Source of the DNA: an uncultured Acholeplasmataceae bacterium
Lineage (GTDB): Bacteria > Bacillota_I > Bacilli_A > Acholeplasmatales > Acholeplasmataceae
Length of the DNA stretch: 6,919 nucleotides
Direction: 5' to 3'
NCBI GenBank assembly: GCA_937983315.1
Contig: CALKAH010000056.1
Span: 1 to 6,919 of the forward strand
The notes under the pieces are model-generated. The model worked only from the letters and a program-made list of their open reading frames with translations, was not told where the DNA came from and searched no databases. Below, piece by piece: positions 5,849 to 6,919 of this stretch. Each line of letters opens with the position of its first letter. The stretch's first letter is position 1. A program made the position numbers and the translations under genes.

Positions 5849-6267
5849 TACTTGATATCGCTTGTTTTATCCTTGTTCAATAGTTCATTTAAGTCTTTAA
5901 CTTCTTTTTTGTATTTCTTAGAGACTACCCAAACAGCAATCCCGTAGATGATGCCTACACATACCATCACAACATAAATTAACCATGTGAAGCGAAACAG
6001 ATATTGTCCAAATGTATTTCGTAAAACGAAGATACTTGGAATGATGATAAGATAACCTAAAATGGTGTTAATGAAGCTATTTCCCTTTTCTAAACGGAAT
6101 AGCCATACGGCAAATCCAACAATGGCTGAAACGAGAATGGCTCCTATTTCTAATCTGATAAATGCGTAAGTAACTTGAGCTCTTCTTAAAACAATCAAGG
6201 CTAACAAAAGAAAGACCAGATGCGTGATGAGATATACTTTTAAATAAATTCTTCCATAGTCTTTCAT
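5848..6267 (-). CDS. DUF3021-like four-helix membrane protein, probable partner/inhibitor of the LytTR regulator
   Basis: A 139-residue integral membrane protein with four predicted helices (about 8-28, 37-58, 66-84, 92-116) and a basic/acidic cytosolic tail (117-139) carrying a KKEVKDLNELLNK stretch, the layout of DUF3021 proteins. Such proteins are commonly encoded directly beside stand-alone LytTR regulators. In Streptococcus mutans HdrRM and BrsRM, a membrane protein antagonises its LytTR partner, and I infer the same here. The ATG at 6267 overlaps the TGA stop of the LytTR gene by four bases (ATGA), and its ribosome site GAGGTGA is embedded in the last codons of that gene, so the two are translationally coupled. 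It is the last gene of the operon, ending in a strong terminator. Assignment to DUF3021 rests on topology, tail and context; the helices are too generic for more. Confidence 0.78.
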   Translation of the reverse strand: MKDYGRIYLKVYLITHLVFLLLALIVLRRAQVTYAFIRLEIGAILVSAIVGFAVWLFRLEKGNSFINTILGYLIIIPSIFVLRNTFGQYLFRFTWLIYVVMVCVGIIYGIAVWVVSKKYKKEVKDLNELLNKDKTSDIK

Positions 6268-6707
6268 CTTTTTTCACCTCTTAACATGGCTTTCAAATCC
6301 TTAACATACATCCGTGAAATCACTAAACGATCTTTATTGATGAGTTCAGCTTCCATCCTTCCGTTAATTGAGGATTGAAACGATTTGATCATCTTGGGAT
6401 TGACCAATGTGTTCTTGTTGATGCGAAGAAAAACATCTTTGAGCATGTCCTCAAGTTGATATAGTTTATAGTTCACTTCATAGATATCATCTTTGGTATA
6501 TGCAAAAACATCGTGATCAAGCGCATCAAAGTAATAAATATCGCGTGGTGCTAATGTGTACATACGCTGATCTTTTTTTCCTTGTAGCGTCAAAATATTG
6601 AGCGATAATATTCGCTCAATATCATTGACTTCGGGTGTAATTTTAGGGCACTGAATTTCGACTTCGATGTTCTCTAGCTCAGGAACAACTTTGACTTTAA
6701 TCTTCAT
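6264..6707 (-). CDS. Stand-alone LytTR-family DNA-binding transcriptional regulator
   Basis: A 147-residue protein with a short N-terminal region (about 1-42) and a LytTR DNA-binding domain (about 45-145). Domain landmarks are the PRDIYYFDALDHDVFAYT strand pair (54-71), the YKLYQLEDML helix (80-89), FLRINKNTLVNPKMIKSF (93-110) and a final strand-helix segment with LVISRMYVKDLKAML (128-142). There is no receiver domain, so it is not a classical two-component regulator such as AgrA; it belongs to the LytTR-plus-membrane-partner class. LytTR proteins bind paired direct repeats upstream of target promoters, often their own. The frame is open to a GTG at 6713, but that codon lies within the ribosome site AGGTG (6715-6711). 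The ATG at 6707 fits better and gives the usual family N-terminus, MKIKVKV. It follows the upstream gene's stop by six bases and overlaps the DUF3021-like gene, so all three are one operon. Confidence 0.9.
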   Translation of the reverse strand: MKIKVKVVPELENIEVEIQCPKITPEVNDIERILSLNILTLQGKKDQRMYTLAPRDIYYFDALDHDVFAYTKDDIYEVNYKLYQLEDMLKDVFLRINKNTLVNPKMIKSFQSSINGRMEAELINKDRLVISRMYVKDLKAMLRGEKR

Positions 6708-6713
6708 GGACAC

Positions 6714-6917
6714 CTACATATGCGTATAGTTTTGGTAAATGATTAGACTTTCATTAAAGAGTTGAATGGCTTGATCAATCATGGTTTCTCTTTGATTTAA
6801 AACGACTAATACTTCTTGATATGTTTGTAGAATCAGTTCTATATGTTCGAGATCATATTGACCTTGAAGATCAGCTAGACGCTTATAAGCTTGACCTTGT
6901 GTTGCAACAAATGCATC
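6714..6917 (-). CDS. C-terminal 67 residues of an unidentified helical protein (5' end beyond window)
   Basis: A minus-strand frame enters from the right edge and stays open until TAG at 6716-6714, while the other two frames of that strand close within the first 45 bases. It encodes 67 residues beginning DAFVATQGQAY and ending YQNYTHM. The peptide is rich in Gln, Leu, Ile and Glu with no Pro and a single Gly-Gln-type turn early on, so it looks like a long alpha-helix or coiled coil (for example YDLEHIELILQTYQEVLVVL, then NQRETMIDQAIQLF). No family motif is recognisable. Its stop is six bases before the LytTR ATG and overlaps that gene's ribosome site (AGGTG, 6715-6711), so it is probably the preceding member of the same operon. 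Whether it is a LytTR-system component or an unrelated gene needs its N-terminal part. Confidence 0.7.
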   Translation of the reverse strand, partial: DAFVATQGQAYKRLADLQGQYDLEHIELILQTYQEVLVVLNQRETMIDQAIQLFNESLIIYQNYTHM

Positions 6918-6919
6918 CT

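Noticed and set aside
5753..5947. Plus-strand open frame of 64 codons
   Set aside because: It runs through the GH125 start, a strong terminator and the antisense of the DUF3021-like gene, which no real gene would be expected to do.
6077..6277. Minus-strand open frame of 66 codons overlapping the DUF3021-like gene in another frame
   Set aside because: The reading frame with four clean transmembrane helices and a coupled start is the real one; this is a Ser/Arg-rich off-frame shadow.

Overview
The window looks like a chromosomal segment of a low-GC Gram-positive bacterium (Bacillota). The signs are AT-rich sequence, Shine-Dalgarno sites of the AGGAGG/GAGGTGA type before nearly every gene, hairpin-plus-T-run terminators, and a tRNA gene that encodes its own CCA end. 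UGA is used as a stop (LytTR gene, 6264-6266) and Trp is TGG, so the Mycoplasma/Spiroplasma code is excluded. An Erysipelotrichales-like host is my guess from overall gene character, not something the sequence proves. I see no insertion sequence, phage gene, CRISPR array or plasmid function.

Layout, left to right. A tRNA-Leu(CAG) gene (minus) with its own sigma-A-type promoter sits at 3-85. A terminator at 137-161 separates it from an AI-2E/PerM-family membrane transporter gene (165-1451, minus). A short divergent promoter region (1452-1552) drives that gene leftward and a peptidase C26 / gamma-glutamyl-GABA hydrolase-like gene (1553-2239, plus) rightward; this is the only plus-strand gene. 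A bidirectional terminator (2222-2265) lies between it and the convergent SAM-dependent methyltransferase gene (2281-3075, minus). Next comes a two-gene minus-strand operon: a two-helix membrane protein with a C-terminal SHOCT motif (3496-4320), then a small zinc-ribbon membrane protein (3156-3485), closed by a terminator at 3122-3143. A 170-base non-coding gap (4321-4490) holds a 19-base inverted repeat and a weaker hairpin. Upstream of it is a GH125 exo-alpha-1,6-mannosidase gene (4491-5774, minus). The right end is a minus-strand operon: the tail of an unidentified helical protein (6714 to the edge), a stand-alone LytTR DNA-binding regulator (6264-6707) and a four-helix DUF3021-like membrane protein (5848-6267), closed by a strong terminator at 5825-5848.

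The most system-like element is the LytTR/DUF3021 pair. It matches the organisation of LytTR regulatory systems, in which a membrane protein restrains its cognate transcription factor (HdrRM and BrsRM of Streptococcus mutans are the studied examples). The SHOCT/zinc-ribbon membrane pair is the least understood unit. The other genes look like independent, ordinary transcription units. Three start codons are placed downstream of the longest possible frame because the Shine-Dalgarno site fits the internal ATG (genes ending at 3496, 4491 and 6264).
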